From: Dasypus novemcinctus
Lineage: Eukaryota > Chordata > Mammalia > Cingulata > Dasypodidae
Length of the DNA: 64,000 nt
NCBI RefSeq assembly: GCF_030445035.2
Contig: NC_080695.1
Coordinates: forward strand, 51,043,954-51,107,953
Direction of reading: 5' to 3'
Positions 36,902-48,841 of this stretch are shown here, piece after piece (the stretch's first letter is position 1; each line of letters begins with the position of its first letter). Both the position numbers and the translations under genes were made by a program. Under the pieces are notes generated by a model. It was not told the DNA's origin. It did no database searches and saw only the letters and a list, made by a program, of their open reading frames with translations.

Positions 36902-39681
36902 GATACTTGCTAATTAAATCCAACAACACATTAAAAAGAATTATTCATCATGACAAAGTGGACTTTATACAAGGCATCCAAGTTTGGTTCAACACAAGAA
37001 ACTCAGTCAGCATAGTACACTACATTAATAAACCAGAGAAGAGAAATCACGTGATCTTATCAATTGACACAGAAAAGGCATTTGATAAAATGCACCATCT
37101 TTTCTTGATAAAAGTACTACAAAAATGGGGATAGAAGGATATTTTCTCAACATGATAAAGGCCATATATTTTCTTCAATGGTGAAAGACTGAAAGCTTTC
37201 CTGCAGAGACCAGGAACAAGACAAGGATGCCCACTGTCACCACTCTTATTCAATTTAGTGCTAGAGGTTCTAGCTAGACCAATCAGCCAAGAACAAGAAA
37301 TAAATGGTATCAAGATCTCTATGTGGAGATGATATGCTCCTATACCTAGAAAGTCCTGAAAAATCTGTAACAAAGCTGCTAGAACTAATAAACAATTTCA
37401 GCAGAGGGGCAGGATGCAAGATTAATATGCAAAAATCCGTAGAGTTTCTATACACTAGTAACGTGCAATCAGAGAAGGAAGTCAGGAAAAAAATTCCATT
37501 TACAATAGTGACCAAGGAATCAAATATTTAGGTTAAGTTTTTAACCAAAGATATAAAGCACTTATATCTAGGAGACTACAATGCCTTGGTAAAAACAGCC
37601 AAATAAACAAAACTTAAAATACTAAATAAATCGAAGAACATTCCATGCTCATGGATTGGAAGAATAAATATTATTAAGATGTCATTTCTACCCGAATTGA
37701 TACACAGATCAGTGCAATCCCAAAAAATTGTTTAAAGAAACAGAAAATACAATTATCAAATTTATTTGGAAGAGTTAGGGGCCCCAAATAACCAGAAACA
37801 TCTTAAAAATGAAGAGCAAAGTTGGAGGACTCTCACTTCTGAACTATAAATTTATTACATAGCTAAAGTGGTAAAAAAAAAAAAAATTAGCATGGTGCTG
37901 GTATAAAGATAGACACATAGACCAATGGAACAGAACTGATAGTTTAGAAACAGACCATCATATCTATGCCAAGTGGTTTTTGAAAGGCTGTCAAACCCAC
38001 CCAGCCAGGGCAGAACAATTTATTCAATAAATGATGCTGGGAGAACTGGATATCCATATCCAAAAGTAAAAAAGAGGACCCTTATCTCACACTTTATACA
38101 AAAAATTAACTCAAAAGCTCCTAGAAGTAAATGTAGGGAAACATCTTCAAGAACTGGTGGTAGGTGGTGGATTCTTAAACCTTGCCCCAAAAGCATGAAC
38201 AATGAAAGAAAACATGGATAAGTGGACCTCCTCAAACAAAAATACTTCTGTGATTCTAAGGACTTCATCAAGAAAGTAAAAAGGCAGCCCATTCAATGGA
38301 AGTATTTGGAAACCACATATCTGATAAGGGTTTGATTTCCATTCATATAAAGAGATTATACAACTCAATAAAAGAGCAAGCAATCCAATTTTTAAAATGG
38401 GCAAAAGACTTAAAAAGACATTTCTCCAAAGAGAAAATACAAATCGCCAAAAAAGCACATGAAAAAATGTTCAATATCATTAGCTATCAGGGAAACACAC
38501 ATCAAAACAGCAATGAAATAACACCTCACCCTGCACAGAATGACCATTATTTAAAAAACAGAAAACAGTAAGTGCTGGAGAGCATGTGGAGAAATAGGAA
38601 TACTCCTTCACTGTTGGTGGCATTGTAATATGGTGCAGCCTCTGTGGAACACAGTTTACTGGTTCCTCAGGAAGCTAAATATAGAACTGCCGAATGATCT
38701 AGCACTTCCTCTACTAGGAATATTTCCAGAAGAACTGAAAACTGTGACACAGACACCGATGTCCATAGCAGCTTTATTCACAATTGCCCAAAGTGGTAAC
38801 AACACAAGTGCCCATCAATGAAAGAATGGATAAACAAAAGTTTATTCCTAATTATATACATATGATAGAATACTATGCTGCTATAAGAATAAATGAAATT
38901 GGGACAGAAGTGATAACATGGATGTACCCTGAGGACATTATGCTAAGTGAAATAAGCCAGGCACAAAAGGACAAATATTGCATGGTCTCACTAACATGAA
39001 CTAAATACGAAGAATAATCACACAGAGTTAAAACCTAGAGTGTAGGTTATTAGGAGATAAGAGGAAGGCTGAGAAGGTATACTGATGCTTAATATATGTA
39101 GAAGGTTTTGTTTTAATTAACTTGACTGTAAAAGTGTGGAAATGGATGAAGTTGATGGTAACACATTACTGTGAGTAGAACTAATGAAGCTGTTTCTTAA
39201 GTGGGAATGTGGCTGAAAAGCATAGTCTAGGGATGTAAATGTCAATTGAAAGAAACCTAGAGAATAGTCTAGGGACTGAATGACATAGTGAACCCAGAGG
39301 TGGATGAGAATTGTGGTTAATAGTCCAAATGCAAGAATGCCCTCCTGTAAACTAGAACAAGTGTACATCACTATTTCAAGGAGGTGAGAATGTGGAGAAG
39401 CTTGGGAAAAATACAATTAGTGTAACTTATGGACTATAATTAACAGCAATACTGTAAAACTCTCGCGTCATGCCAAAGATGTACTGTGTTAATAATAGGA
39501 GAGATGGAAAAAGTATGCCAAATGTGTGCTATGGATCATAGTTAGTCTTAATAGTCTGATAATATCTCAAAATCTGTAACAAATGTCCCACAACAATGTA
39601 GTGTATTGGGGGAGGGGTGTTGTATGGGAATTTCACACATGTGCATGATTGTTTTATAAGTTCAAAACTTCCTTAAAAAAA
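36902..39681 (+). mobile_element. 5'-truncated L1 joined to 5S block A
   Basis: Begins inside ORF2 just upstream of the reverse transcriptase domain ('aaatccaacaacacattaaa'). Landmarks: I-D-T-E-K-A-F-D-K-M codons near 37061-37090; the G-D-D codons at 37325-37333 in place of the usual ADD catalytic motif, within '[20 protein letters not shown]'; and L1 C-terminal ORF2 and 3' UTR to an A-rich end near 39674-39681. Frameshifts and stops break ORF2 into pieces of under 110 codons, so it is inactive. Same strand as the 5S gene. No spacer separates it from the 5S block. Confidence 0.85.
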
Positions 39682-41000
39682 ATATTTTGAAAAAATCAGT
39701 TATAGGTATGGTCCATGCTGGAGCAAACTTCCTTTCCTTTTGTGGATAGACCTGTGAAGCCTGGAAAACAAGATATTTGCTTCCAACACACAATGATGGG
39801 ACTAGTCTTAGGACAGATATTTGCATTGCAGAAGGAAGAAATTAGAAGGAAAACAGCAAGTCTGAAACATATCAGGGAAAGCTCCATTAGATCCCAAAGT
39901 CTGCATGTCGTCTGTGGGTTGATGCTGTGTCCTCCACGCCTGCTGGAGGCAGCCCGTCATTCCAGGCACTGGGGCAGATCCACACTCTCCGCCCAGTGGA
40001 GGCCCCAGCTCTCAGAGCACGGAGGGGGAATGGGATACAATCCTCAATGCTTTTATTTAGAGATTTTGTTACATGTGAAATTTTATTGCATTTCTAGTTT
40101 TAGCTTCTTACTAGGAAAAAAACACAACAACACATTTTTAGGACAAGAAGAAGATTAAAGAATCTATAACCTACTTCCTCATTTTTCAGTGAGGATCAAT
40201 TAGCTCTCCTACACCTAACTGATAGGACTTTCAGAAAGAGGGAACAAAGAGAACGGGTGTTAGGTGATTACAAGAGAAATAATACACTTTCCCAATATGT
40301 TTCTGCTCAGATTGCAAAGGTTTACGTAATTTCACACGAAGTATCTGAAACTTATTTATGAAACTTTGGAACAAATGAATGAAAAAACTTGGAAATAGAG
40401 AGATAGAAAATAAGTTTACTACAAAATTATGAGAGCAGCCATCCAAGTGGTTGGTACTAAGGCAAAATGCCTTGTCTGCATTATTAACTCTGCATATTTT
40501 TCTGGAAACAGAATTTCCAGATCTTTGTTGCCATAGATTTAGAGTTTAAATTGACATTATAAATTTCCATAATCTGGCAAATGATGGCTAAAAAATAAAG
40601 ATTTTAAATGAATGAAAACCTGGGCATCTTGATGATTCTGATAATATAAGGCAATACCATGATCTTACAAAATTCAACAGACTATTTAAAGAGACACACA
40701 TTTTAAAAGTAAAATTCAAAATAAAAATAAAAAACATGTCAAGCAAAAAAGTAATTTTTCAAGTGCATTTTAGAAGACACTCATTAACTGCTAATAAACA
40801 TCACTCAAAGCAAGTTTTAAAGGGCAGAAGTTAAAAAAAAACACAATTAGCCAGATGTGTTTTGAACCTAATGATTTCACTTATAAACCATACAATTAGT
40901 ATCTGAATATATTAAGTAGGTACATGAATGCTTCATGCTGGTTACTAAATTGCTTTGTTTGTAAAATGGATATATTACTTTACTCAGAAATTAATTTATA
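39682..41000. other. Unassigned non-coding stretch
   Basis: The first 20 bases may be a target duplication of the 5S/L1 insertion. A GC-richer patch at 39890-40030 could be an old LTR or retroposed fragment; I cannot name it. The 147-codon ORF at 39715-40158 shows no motif. The rest is A-rich. Confidence 0.4.
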
Positions 41001-41015
41001 AAACTCAAATTAGGA
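41001..41015 (+). repeat. Target-site duplication, left, of SINE 41016
   Basis: 'aaactcaaattagga', repeated exactly at 41396-41410. Confidence 0.95.
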
Positions 41016-41364
41016 GGGAAACGGACTTTGGCCCAGCGGTTAGGGCGTCCGTCTACCATATGGGAGGTCCGCGGTTCAAACCCTGGGCCTCCTTGACCCG
41101 TGTGGAGCTGGCCATGCGCAGTGCTGATGCGCGCAAGGAGTGCCGTGCCACGCAAAGGTGTCCCCCGCGTGGGGGAGCCCCACGCGCAAGGAGTGCGCCC
41201 GTGAGGAAAGCCGCCCAGCGTGAAAAGAAAGTGCAGCCTGCCCAGGAATGGCGCCGCCCACACTTCCCGTGCCGCTGACGACAACAGAAGCGGACAAAGA
41301 AACAAGACGCAGCAAATAGACACCAAGAACAGACAACCAGGGGAGGGGGGGAAATTAAATAAAT

Positions 41365-41395
<31 letters not shown>
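41016..41395 (+). mobile_element. DAS-type tRNA-derived SINE, full length and young
   Basis: The tRNA-like head has a perfect A box TGGCCCAGCGG (41029-41039) and a B box 'ggttcaaaccc' (41073-41083), the internal RNA polymerase III promoter. The body is CpG-rich and ends in 'aataaataaatctt' and about 25 A's. A perfect 15-bp target duplication flanks it (41001-41015 and 41396-41410). Intact promoter boxes, long A tail, retained CpGs and unmutated duplications indicate a recent L1-driven insertion. ORFs on both strands are incidental. Confidence 0.93.
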
Positions 41396-41398
<3 letters not shown>

Positions 41399-41410
41399 CT
41401 CAAATTAGGA
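41396..41410 (+). repeat. Target-site duplication, right, of SINE 41016
   Basis: Exact copy of 41001-41015. Confidence 0.95.
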
Positions 41411-43289
41411 AACCGTGTAAAATAACTTAAAGACTTATTACTCAGAGTAAAAGTATGAGACTAATTAAAACAAACTCTATTCAAATGCTTTCCAAGCCTA
41501 AATGAAAGGAATAATTTCCTTGGAAAATAGAGTTTCAAAAAATTGATTACAGCACAGAGGCAAGAGTTTTAGGAAGAGAGATGAAGAGAGAAACACATAG
41601 CCAGATTATCATAGATTAATTCAATACAATTTCCTATTCCTGATAAACACAAATCTCTAAACTGAAAGGGCTTAGTCTAGGCCCAGCACAGTGGACTTCA
41701 AAATGTATTAAGTTACAACTACAGGTCATGCCATTTCTGTTGAGGAGAAATGTCCCCATAAATACACCACATGTATAATATAGATACATATGTCTTTATA
41801 TGTAATGATGTGTGTATATATGTGTGCATGATATAAATATATATTACATATATATACACACATATGTAATGGTATGATCATGAGTTGAGTACTGAATTAG
41901 AGCGAAGGAATGAATATTTGTCCTGAAAAACAGATCAAGAAAAATGGAGGATCTATGGATTTTTAAGTCACTGAGAACTGTCTTAACGCAGCAGAGTGGG
42001 TAGAAGGAGAAAAACCTGTATTCCTCTTGCTAATTCTTAAATTGAGTTAAGGAAGAGTGATAAAGAAGTATACCTGCTGTCATCAGTAAACAGGAGGGCT
42101 GCAACTGGTTCACACTAGTTAAGGAGACACAAATTTTAGCACCTCTTCCTAACCTGGCATTCAGGGACATCATAGTGATGCTTGAAATTGACCTTGGAAG
42201 GAGTATTTTTTAGATAGAGTTTGGCAGAAACTATAAATGAAGTCTTGATTATTTACTTATTTTTTTTTTCTATCATGCAGGCATTTAAACATTCATCAGC
42301 ATACCACTTACTAACAAATTTCCATGGATTCACTAATGAACAAGGATTTCTTCAAGACCCTCAGTGAAGCGTATTGTGCTATATCAAGGTGGTTTGGCTG
42401 GTGTATTTCCTAGACTCCCTGTCCCTGGATGGTTCTAGATTTAAACTCAGCCCAAAGATGAACGTGCACGCTATCTGGAAGGCCGAAGTGACGCATGCAG
42501 ACTTCACCCCTAGAAGCCACTGTGCTCAGAGCAGCTGAAGGCCACCCCTGAGGTGCCCTTGGGTCGGCTTATCCTCATTGTCCCCCACTTCACGCCTGGC
42601 TCCCCTTCTGACGCCTGGGTCAGCTGGCCAGCAGGAGCCTCAGATGCAGGGACGGTAGCGCCGTGGAGGTAGGAGCTTCCTGTGGACAAGCTCCCTCTTT
42701 GCACTTCCATCTTTGGTACTGGGTGTGTATGGCCCCTCTGATTTTTCTATAAGCTTCCCTGGTCCACCTGCACCATCACTTAGAACTGGCTCATAGCTTT
42801 GTCTGATCCTCTCACTCCTCCCTCCAGAAACTTTCTTCTCCAGCTCCTCCTTAACATTTGTGTGCAGTCTGATTCCTGTAATCAATCTTGGCAACTGCAG
42901 AGGTTGTGCTCCCAGACTGAACTCTGACTGATTCAGAAACAGCATCAGGGAACAAAGATGCTCACGTCACTTCTAGGTCCTGAAATACACGGGGTAGGAG
43001 ATTGAGAACAATTTTGTAGCAGTAATTGTTGTAAATAGGCATGCAAAGATGGATGCATTTAATTATGATAGTCACATAAAGTGCAGCATTTCTCTCCAGG
43101 GATGTGGTTCCCGGCACTTTCCTCAGCAATTGCAGAACTTCCCAGCGCACCCAGGCTCTGATGGTAAAAACACAAACACTTGGTAGCCTCAGTGAATCAG
43201 ATTGCGTATTAGGTTAGTTAGACTCACATGCCGCTGGTGTGCAATGAAGGAGTAGCCGCGTGTGTTATGCTTCACCTGTCCCTGGCGGA
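41411..43289. other. Unassigned stretch with GC-richer part
   Basis: 41411-42380 is AT-rich and contains the TG/TA inverted repeat at 41807-41868. 42380-42960 is GC-richer, with short minus-strand ORFs that lack motifs; it may be an old LTR or DNA-transposon remnant but I cannot assign it. Confidence 0.4.
41807..41868. repeat. Imperfect inverted repeat of TG/TA-CA/TA dinucleotides
   Basis: 'gatgtgtgtatatatgtg' (41807-41824) is nearly complementary to 'acatatatatacacacat' (from about 41846), so the stretch could fold into a hairpin. Confidence 0.7.
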
Positions 43290-43430
43290 GGCTGCAGTAG
43301 TGCTCAAACCTTTCTAAGGACAGGAATCACCTGGACACTCATGGAACCATCCAGGAGCCTTCTCTAAGCCTGTCCAATCAGAACCTCCAGGGAAGGAGCC
43401 CAGACACCTGTGCTACAGGTTCATTTTGAC
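43290..43430 (+). mobile_element. MER5A-type hAT DNA transposon fragment
   Basis: 'agtgctcaaacctttctaag', 'ggaatcacctggacactcat' and 'caatcagaacctccaggga' correspond to the MER5A phrases for 'agtggttctcaaactttg', 'agaatcacctggaggg' and 'ctgattcagtaggtctgg'. Non-autonomous, ancient. Confidence 0.6.
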
Positions 43431-44300
43431 AATAGGAAGTCTTCAGAAATTTGAGTATAGATGGTTAAGTCACAAGGTTACGCGATTTTGTAAAATTTAC
43501 AAAAGGAAGCTATTTTATCCACTACCAGTAAGACGCCTGCCTCTTCCCCACGTTCATCTCAGCATGCGTGGTCCTGCCCTTTTAGCTAGGTGACCTGGAG
43601 GGCCGCAGGCACTTTTACCATTGAGCTGAGGGCAGGTTCACTTGCTGAATTATTTCATTTGACTTTGTAGAATATCTTCCCTTACTTCGGAGTCACTTTC
43701 CTGTACAGTTGAGTCATTCCCAGTCCTCTTGGCATTAGAAGAGCTTTTAGGAACACAAGCGCATGGCTCGCGGCTTGCCGGGCCACAGGACAAAGGCCGC
43801 CCGCTGGCTGCACAATGGGGCTGAAGGTCCCAGGTCACTGAGGCTGGAAGTCCAAGGCCAGGGGCTGGCCAGGCCACGCCCTCCCCAGGCGGTGCCCTCC
43901 CTGCAGTGCCAGGCCCGCGCCCTCCCCAGGCTTTCGCCCACTTCTCCTGCATCTGCTCTGCCTGTGCTCGCTGACTTCTCGCTCCTCCCTGGAGCTCCTC
44001 TGTATCTGAATTTATCCGGCCCCTAAAACTCTCCAGGGATCTGGAGTAAGGGGTCCCATATTCCGTCGGGCAACCCCTTAACTAAAGGTAGCGCCTTCAG
44101 GAGGTCCTCCATGCACCTGGGTCCTGCCTGGCACGTGGAGTGAGGCTGAGGACAAGTGCCCTGGGGGCTTCCTGACTCAGCCTCCTGCACCTGCCACCTG
44201 CGGATTCACGCGGGAGCGGAGGAGCCGCTGCTCAGATGCCCAGGACGCGGGCAGGTCAGTCAAGCACGGGAGAAAGGGCCGACGCCTGGGTGGACACAGG
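43431..44300. other. GC-rich unassigned patch
   Basis: From about 43740 to 44300 the sequence is clearly GC-richer than its surroundings. It has ORFs of up to 100 codons on both strands but no recognisable domain, and no LTR or SINE landmark I can name. It may be an old LTR or a small isolated CpG-containing island. Confidence 0.4.
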
Positions 44301-45508
44301 AAGAAAACGTTTATGTTCTTTCACTTACCAGCCAAACCCTAAATAGTACATGTGTATCCAACAATTAACTAAACAGAAAATTCAGATAAAAGGAGCATTA
44401 TGGAAAAAGTATAAAGATGAGTTTAAAAAAAACAATGGAAACATGGCAATATTTTGGTATAAATTTTAACCAAAATAACAGATCATATGAGTTCAGTAAC
44501 ACATTAAGAGAAAGAGATGAGCTTTGCCTGGTCAATAAACTCTTGATGTTTGATAAGTCAATAAATTAACAGGATTAGAGCATACGAACCCACTGGAAAT
44601 ATTTTCAGTCTCCTGATCATATGAAACAAAACACTGACATTGAGCAAGATAACCTAAAACTAAAATAGGCCAGTGCAGTGAGGACACTGACAACAAACTA
44701 GGTATTGAATATCACTTAAAAAATACTTCAGATAGCAAGCACACAAGATAATTGAAGTATTCTAAAATCTTACAGCTTATATTCAAAGCACACTTTAGAG
44801 CATCCCCCCAGTTTTACAACCCAGTAAATGTAATTCATATTCCCAATAAGTTATGAAGAACAAAAAACAGTGCTAAGCATTTATTGATAAAAAACACATT
44901 TCAGACAACAATGTTGGAGGCAAGAATTATCTTTTATTTTTTCTACAAAAGATATCATAATAGTTTTGGCAAAGAGTATGCAGATGAAAATACAGGCAAA
45001 TATATATGTTAGAGGTGTTGTCATGCAATTAATTAATTTTTCCCCAGATTTGTGATGTTTTTTAATATTGCTAAATTCTGTAATTTATTATAATCTCCCC
45101 TCTCATAAATAAGCATAGACTGTAAATAATTGTGCATTCATAAATGTATTCATTTTATTTTAAATAGTCATCTGTACTTCTATTAACTATAAGTCCCTAA
45201 ATTTGGATTTACCTTTGCTTATAGTAGATAGTCAATGAATATTTGAAGATATACCTAATTTCCTACAAGGGATATTTTCCTTCTTAGATACAAATGAACT
45301 GCTCTCAGCTTGTGCCTGAGGCTTGGGGTAAAAGAATGGGAGAGAAATTGATGGGCATAATTTCCTTCACCATGCTTTACTGGTGGGAGCAACCTTGGGT
45401 ATCTTTTTATTTTTGAGATTTTAATACATTAACAACTAGCTCTTTCCATGTTGACTTTATAAAATGAGCTTTTTTTTTAAACAATAATTTCTCATTAAAA
45501 GAAGAGGA
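44301..45508. other. AT-rich non-coding stretch
   Basis: No gene or repeat recognised. Confidence 0.55.
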
Positions 45509-45745
45509 CAAGGAGTGGATGTGGCTCAAGTGGTTGAGCTCCTGCTTCTCACATGGGAGGTCCTAGGTGCAGTTCCTGATGCCTCCTAGAAACAAACAAC
45601 AGCAACAACAACAAAACAACAAGCAAACAAATGGGAAGACCAGCTCAGGGGAGCCGATGTGGCTCAGTGGTTGAGTGCTGGCTTCCCACTTATGAGGTCC
45701 CAGGTTCAATCCTTGGCCCTGGTACCTCAAAAAAAAAAAAAAAAG
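45509..45745 (+). mobile_element. Dimeric DAS-type SINE
   Basis: Two tRNA-like heads in tandem: the first from 45511 ('aggagtggatgtggctcaag') and the second from 45648 ('ggggagccgatgtggctcag', B box 'ggttcaatcc'). They are separated by an A/C-rich (aac)n linker at about 45585-45640. The second ends in a pure A run (45727-45743) and (ga)n. Dimeric tRNA SINEs of this layout are part of the DAS family as I remember it. Flanking 'gaagaggac' and 'gagaaggac' may be a decayed target duplication. Confidence 0.85.
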
Positions 45746-46562
45746 AGAGAGAGAGAAGGACTATATATACTTTTCCAGAACGTCAAAGAGCTTAAGAAAA
45801 ATGTGTAGATCACCTGACATAGTAAGAAATTAATACCTGATAGTAAACCTATCTTATGGGTCTTTATTTTTGATAACTTAAAAAATGTTTCTTGAAAAAT
45901 AACCTACATACTGTAAAGCACACGTATCTTAAGTGCAAAACTCGAGGAAGTTACACAGGCACACACACAACTGCCAAGGTCAGGAGACCCAACCTCCACA
46001 AGGCCTTCCCTGGCTTCCCAGTCCGTTTTCACAGGAATTGCTCACCCCCAGAGGTTGCTCTTCTAACTTCTATCGTAAATAAGTTTTGAGTGTGACCCCA
46101 AATTAGCCCTTTGCTGCATTTTCTTTACCTCCGGCAGGTCTACACGTTCTCTGAGGGACATATTTGCACAACTGTTTCACTAGTTTTCCAGAACCCCAAT
46201 AACTAATACTTGTGTTAAATTATTAATGACACATTTTCCATTCATATCAGTTAATTAATAGTTGGTTAAAAACTCCAAAAATAAAAAATAAAAAAACCCA
46301 ACTTGTATAATTAAACAGGATGCTTCTCTCTGGCTCATGTCTGTGTGTGACTGGCTTGTGTGTGTGTAGTGTGCCTGAATGCAAGTACTGGTACACAGAT
46401 ATTCTAATTTTCTCTATTTCAGAGGTCTACTGAAAGGAGAAAGAAGAAATATATTTATTGGCTTGATTTATTTCTTCTCTACAACCCTCTACTAGAATAG
46501 TTATAACAGATTCCTTCAGATTGGTCCAGGAAGACTTTCTTGAAATGGTAAGTTATCGGCAT
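45746..46562. other. Non-coding stretch
   Basis: No gene or repeat recognised; a short (tg)n-like run near 46340-46375. Confidence 0.5.
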
Positions 46563-46567
46563 AATGG
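46563..46567 (+). repeat. Target-site duplication, left, of LTR 46568
   Basis: 'aatgg', repeated exactly at 47172-47176. Confidence 0.85.
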
Positions 46568-47171
46568 TGTATTAGTCAGACAAAGGGATGCTGCTGCAAA
46601 ATACCAGAAATCAGCTGGCTTTTATGAAGGGTATTTATTTGGGGTAGAAGCTTACAGTTACCAGGCCATAAAGCATAAGTTACTTCCCTTACCAAAGTCT
46701 GTCGCCAAGTGTTGGAGCAAGATGGCTGCTGACGTCTGTGAGGGTTCAGGCTTCCTGGGTTCCACGCTTTCTGGAGCTTGTTTCTCTCCAGGCTCAGCTG
46801 CCCTGCTTGCTCCACAAGGCCAGCTGTTGACTATCAGATACCGGCTCTGTCTCTCTCCCCGTGGCTCGATTCTCTCTGGGCTCAGCTGTTCTGCTCCTCT
46901 GTGTGCTTACTTCCTGGGCTCCAATATCAAAACTCCAACCTCCCTTCTCTGCGGTGCAGTTTCTCTGTGAGTTCCCATCCACCGAGGGGGCGGGGACTCA
47001 ACATCTACTGAAGTGGCCCAATCAAAGGCTTAGTCATTATTTCATCAAGTAAAGTAAAACCTCCAAATCCAACACACCCTAATACGTCTATACACCCAGA
47101 AGACAAGAATAGTTAACAAACACAAGCCAATATTTCTTTTGGGAATTCACCAGTAATATCAAACTGCTACA
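46568..47171 (-). mobile_element. MaLR-like solo LTR with 5-bp target duplication
   Basis: Second copy of the repeat at 9940-10564. It runs from 'tgtattagtc' to 'ctgctaca', i.e. TG...CA on minus, and is 604 bp long. It is flanked by perfect 'aatgg' duplications, the 5-bp size used by ERVL/MaLR-type integrases. On minus, AATAAA lies near the complement of 46632-46638. It has no coding content; the 149-codon plus-strand ORF is antisense noise. The two copies are diverged, so they inserted independently and long ago. Confidence 0.88.
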
Positions 47172-47176
47172 AATGG
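47172..47176 (+). repeat. Target-site duplication, right, of LTR 46568
   Basis: Exact copy of 46563-46567. Confidence 0.85.
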
Positions 47177-47984
47177 GAAGACTGAGAGAGGCAGGGGTGG
47201 GTAGAAGAGTGGTAAACACTCAAATCTAAGGAGAGAAAATATGCAGCATATGCAGCATGCATGTAATGGAATAAACAAATCACATTAAAGATTAAGTAAA
47301 CTAAGCATGTATTTGGGTACATGTGGAAGCTGGGGAATGGGAGGCAAGTGGAGAATAACAAAGACAAAGAGAATCAAGAAAGGTTATAAAGGGCAAATAG
47401 ATAAACTTAGCCAGTAGGAGTCAGATTGAGGGTGAGGCTCGATTTCTGTGGAAAACAAGCAGATAATGGAGGTCTTTCACTTGGTGAAAAAGACAGACCT
47501 TAGGATTTGACCCATACTTACTTCATCAGAACTTTTAATTTGTGGTGCTTTAGCCAAATATTTAATAAGTGCCTCCTGTGGCAAAAAACTCCCTCTTTTT
47601 TTTTTTGTTTTTTTATTTTTAGCTTATGTCAAGTAACACTCTCAAAATCCTTTATTTTTGTTAGGTACAGCATAGCGCCATCCTTGGATTTTTGCCTTTC
47701 CCTGAAAAATGTGCATTACTAAATGCTGCCTTAGGGGCCTAATATCTGAGTGCAATCGGCAGTAGGCAGTCCAAGGTCTCCCCTCGTTTTCTCACTGACA
47801 ACAGGTTTTGCAGTTACTTTGAGTCTGTAAATAAGTTTTAGGAGGAGGCTAGTTAAATGTAGATACTTCTAATTTAACAAATTGCAGTATTTAATCTATC
47901 TTTTTAAACCGAAAGTCTCCTATATACCAGAAAGGGAGTCTCCCTTTTTTGGGGTCACTTTCTGCAGTCGGGGTCCAACTTTAA
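47177..47984. other. Non-coding stretch
   Basis: No gene or repeat recognised. Confidence 0.5.
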
Positions 47985-48190
47985 CCCGAGGGACAGCACT
48001 GTGGTTAAGCTTAATTCATAACTCAGACTCTAACTGAATAAATTGCTAATTCTGTTACTTGGGCAAATTACTTCTTCAATAGCCTCATTTGTAAAACAGA
48101 GATAATAGTACCACCTCTTTCAAGAACTGGTATGACTATTAACTGAGGTAATTCATGCAACACTGCAGACAATTTAGCTTTTAGGTCACT
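47985..48190 (+). mobile_element. MIR SINE
   Basis: 'cactgtggttaagcttaatt' (head), 'ttctgttacttgggcaaatt' and 'cctcatttgtaaaacagaga' with 'taatagtaccacctctttc' follow the MIR consensus order closely. Confidence 0.8.
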
Positions 48191-48841
48191 TCTGTCACTT
48201 GCCCTTTGTACATTTAGTATGAACATTCCTCCTGTTTTGTTTCCTGAAGTTTTCTTACCATTTCCCAGTATGAACCATAGATTTTAAGATTACTTAAAAC
48301 CCATTGCAAGAATCCAGCCTCCTGTAAATGTAGATATACCCATCCTCCATCCTGCAAGCGAAGCTCGTATATTCATGCTCTGCTGTGAATTCTGCATTCA
48401 CGCTGGCTTGCTACACTTATTTTCTTTAGCTTTCTTGGCACACAGAAAACTACAATAGCATGTTTCAGCTCAGAGATCTATGACTTCCTTCATGTCAATT
48501 TGAAAAAATTTGCACCAGTGCTGCTGAGGCTACTGCTCAGATGATTCACTAAAATGGCTAGTTTGTCACAGTTAACTTCAGGCAGCCTTAGAACCACAGG
48601 AATACTGGCAAAATTTCAGCTTCACTCTTCAGATATTTAGACCTTGGGCAGACATATTAGCCACAATGTTTATGGAGTGTGCCTGGATGGAAAGAAGCAA
48701 CTGGAGTCATTAGCTAGACCCCTGGGAAGGGCCCTCGAGGGCTCCAGAAATGTAATACATCAACGCGCTTCTTCAATTATGCAAATACACTTTTTGTAGA
48801 GTCCATGGGCACTCAGATTTTGAAGAAGCAGATTTTTTTGA
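48191..48841. other. Non-coding stretch
   Basis: No gene or repeat recognised. Confidence 0.5.

Noticed and set aside
39715-40158. 147-codon ORF after the L1
   Set aside because: No recognisable domain, and base composition changes along it. I cannot exclude a retroposed fragment, but there is no support for a gene.
46521-46970. 149-codon ORF
   Set aside because: It lies antisense in a solo LTR; the homologous stretch at 9940-10564 does not keep the frame.
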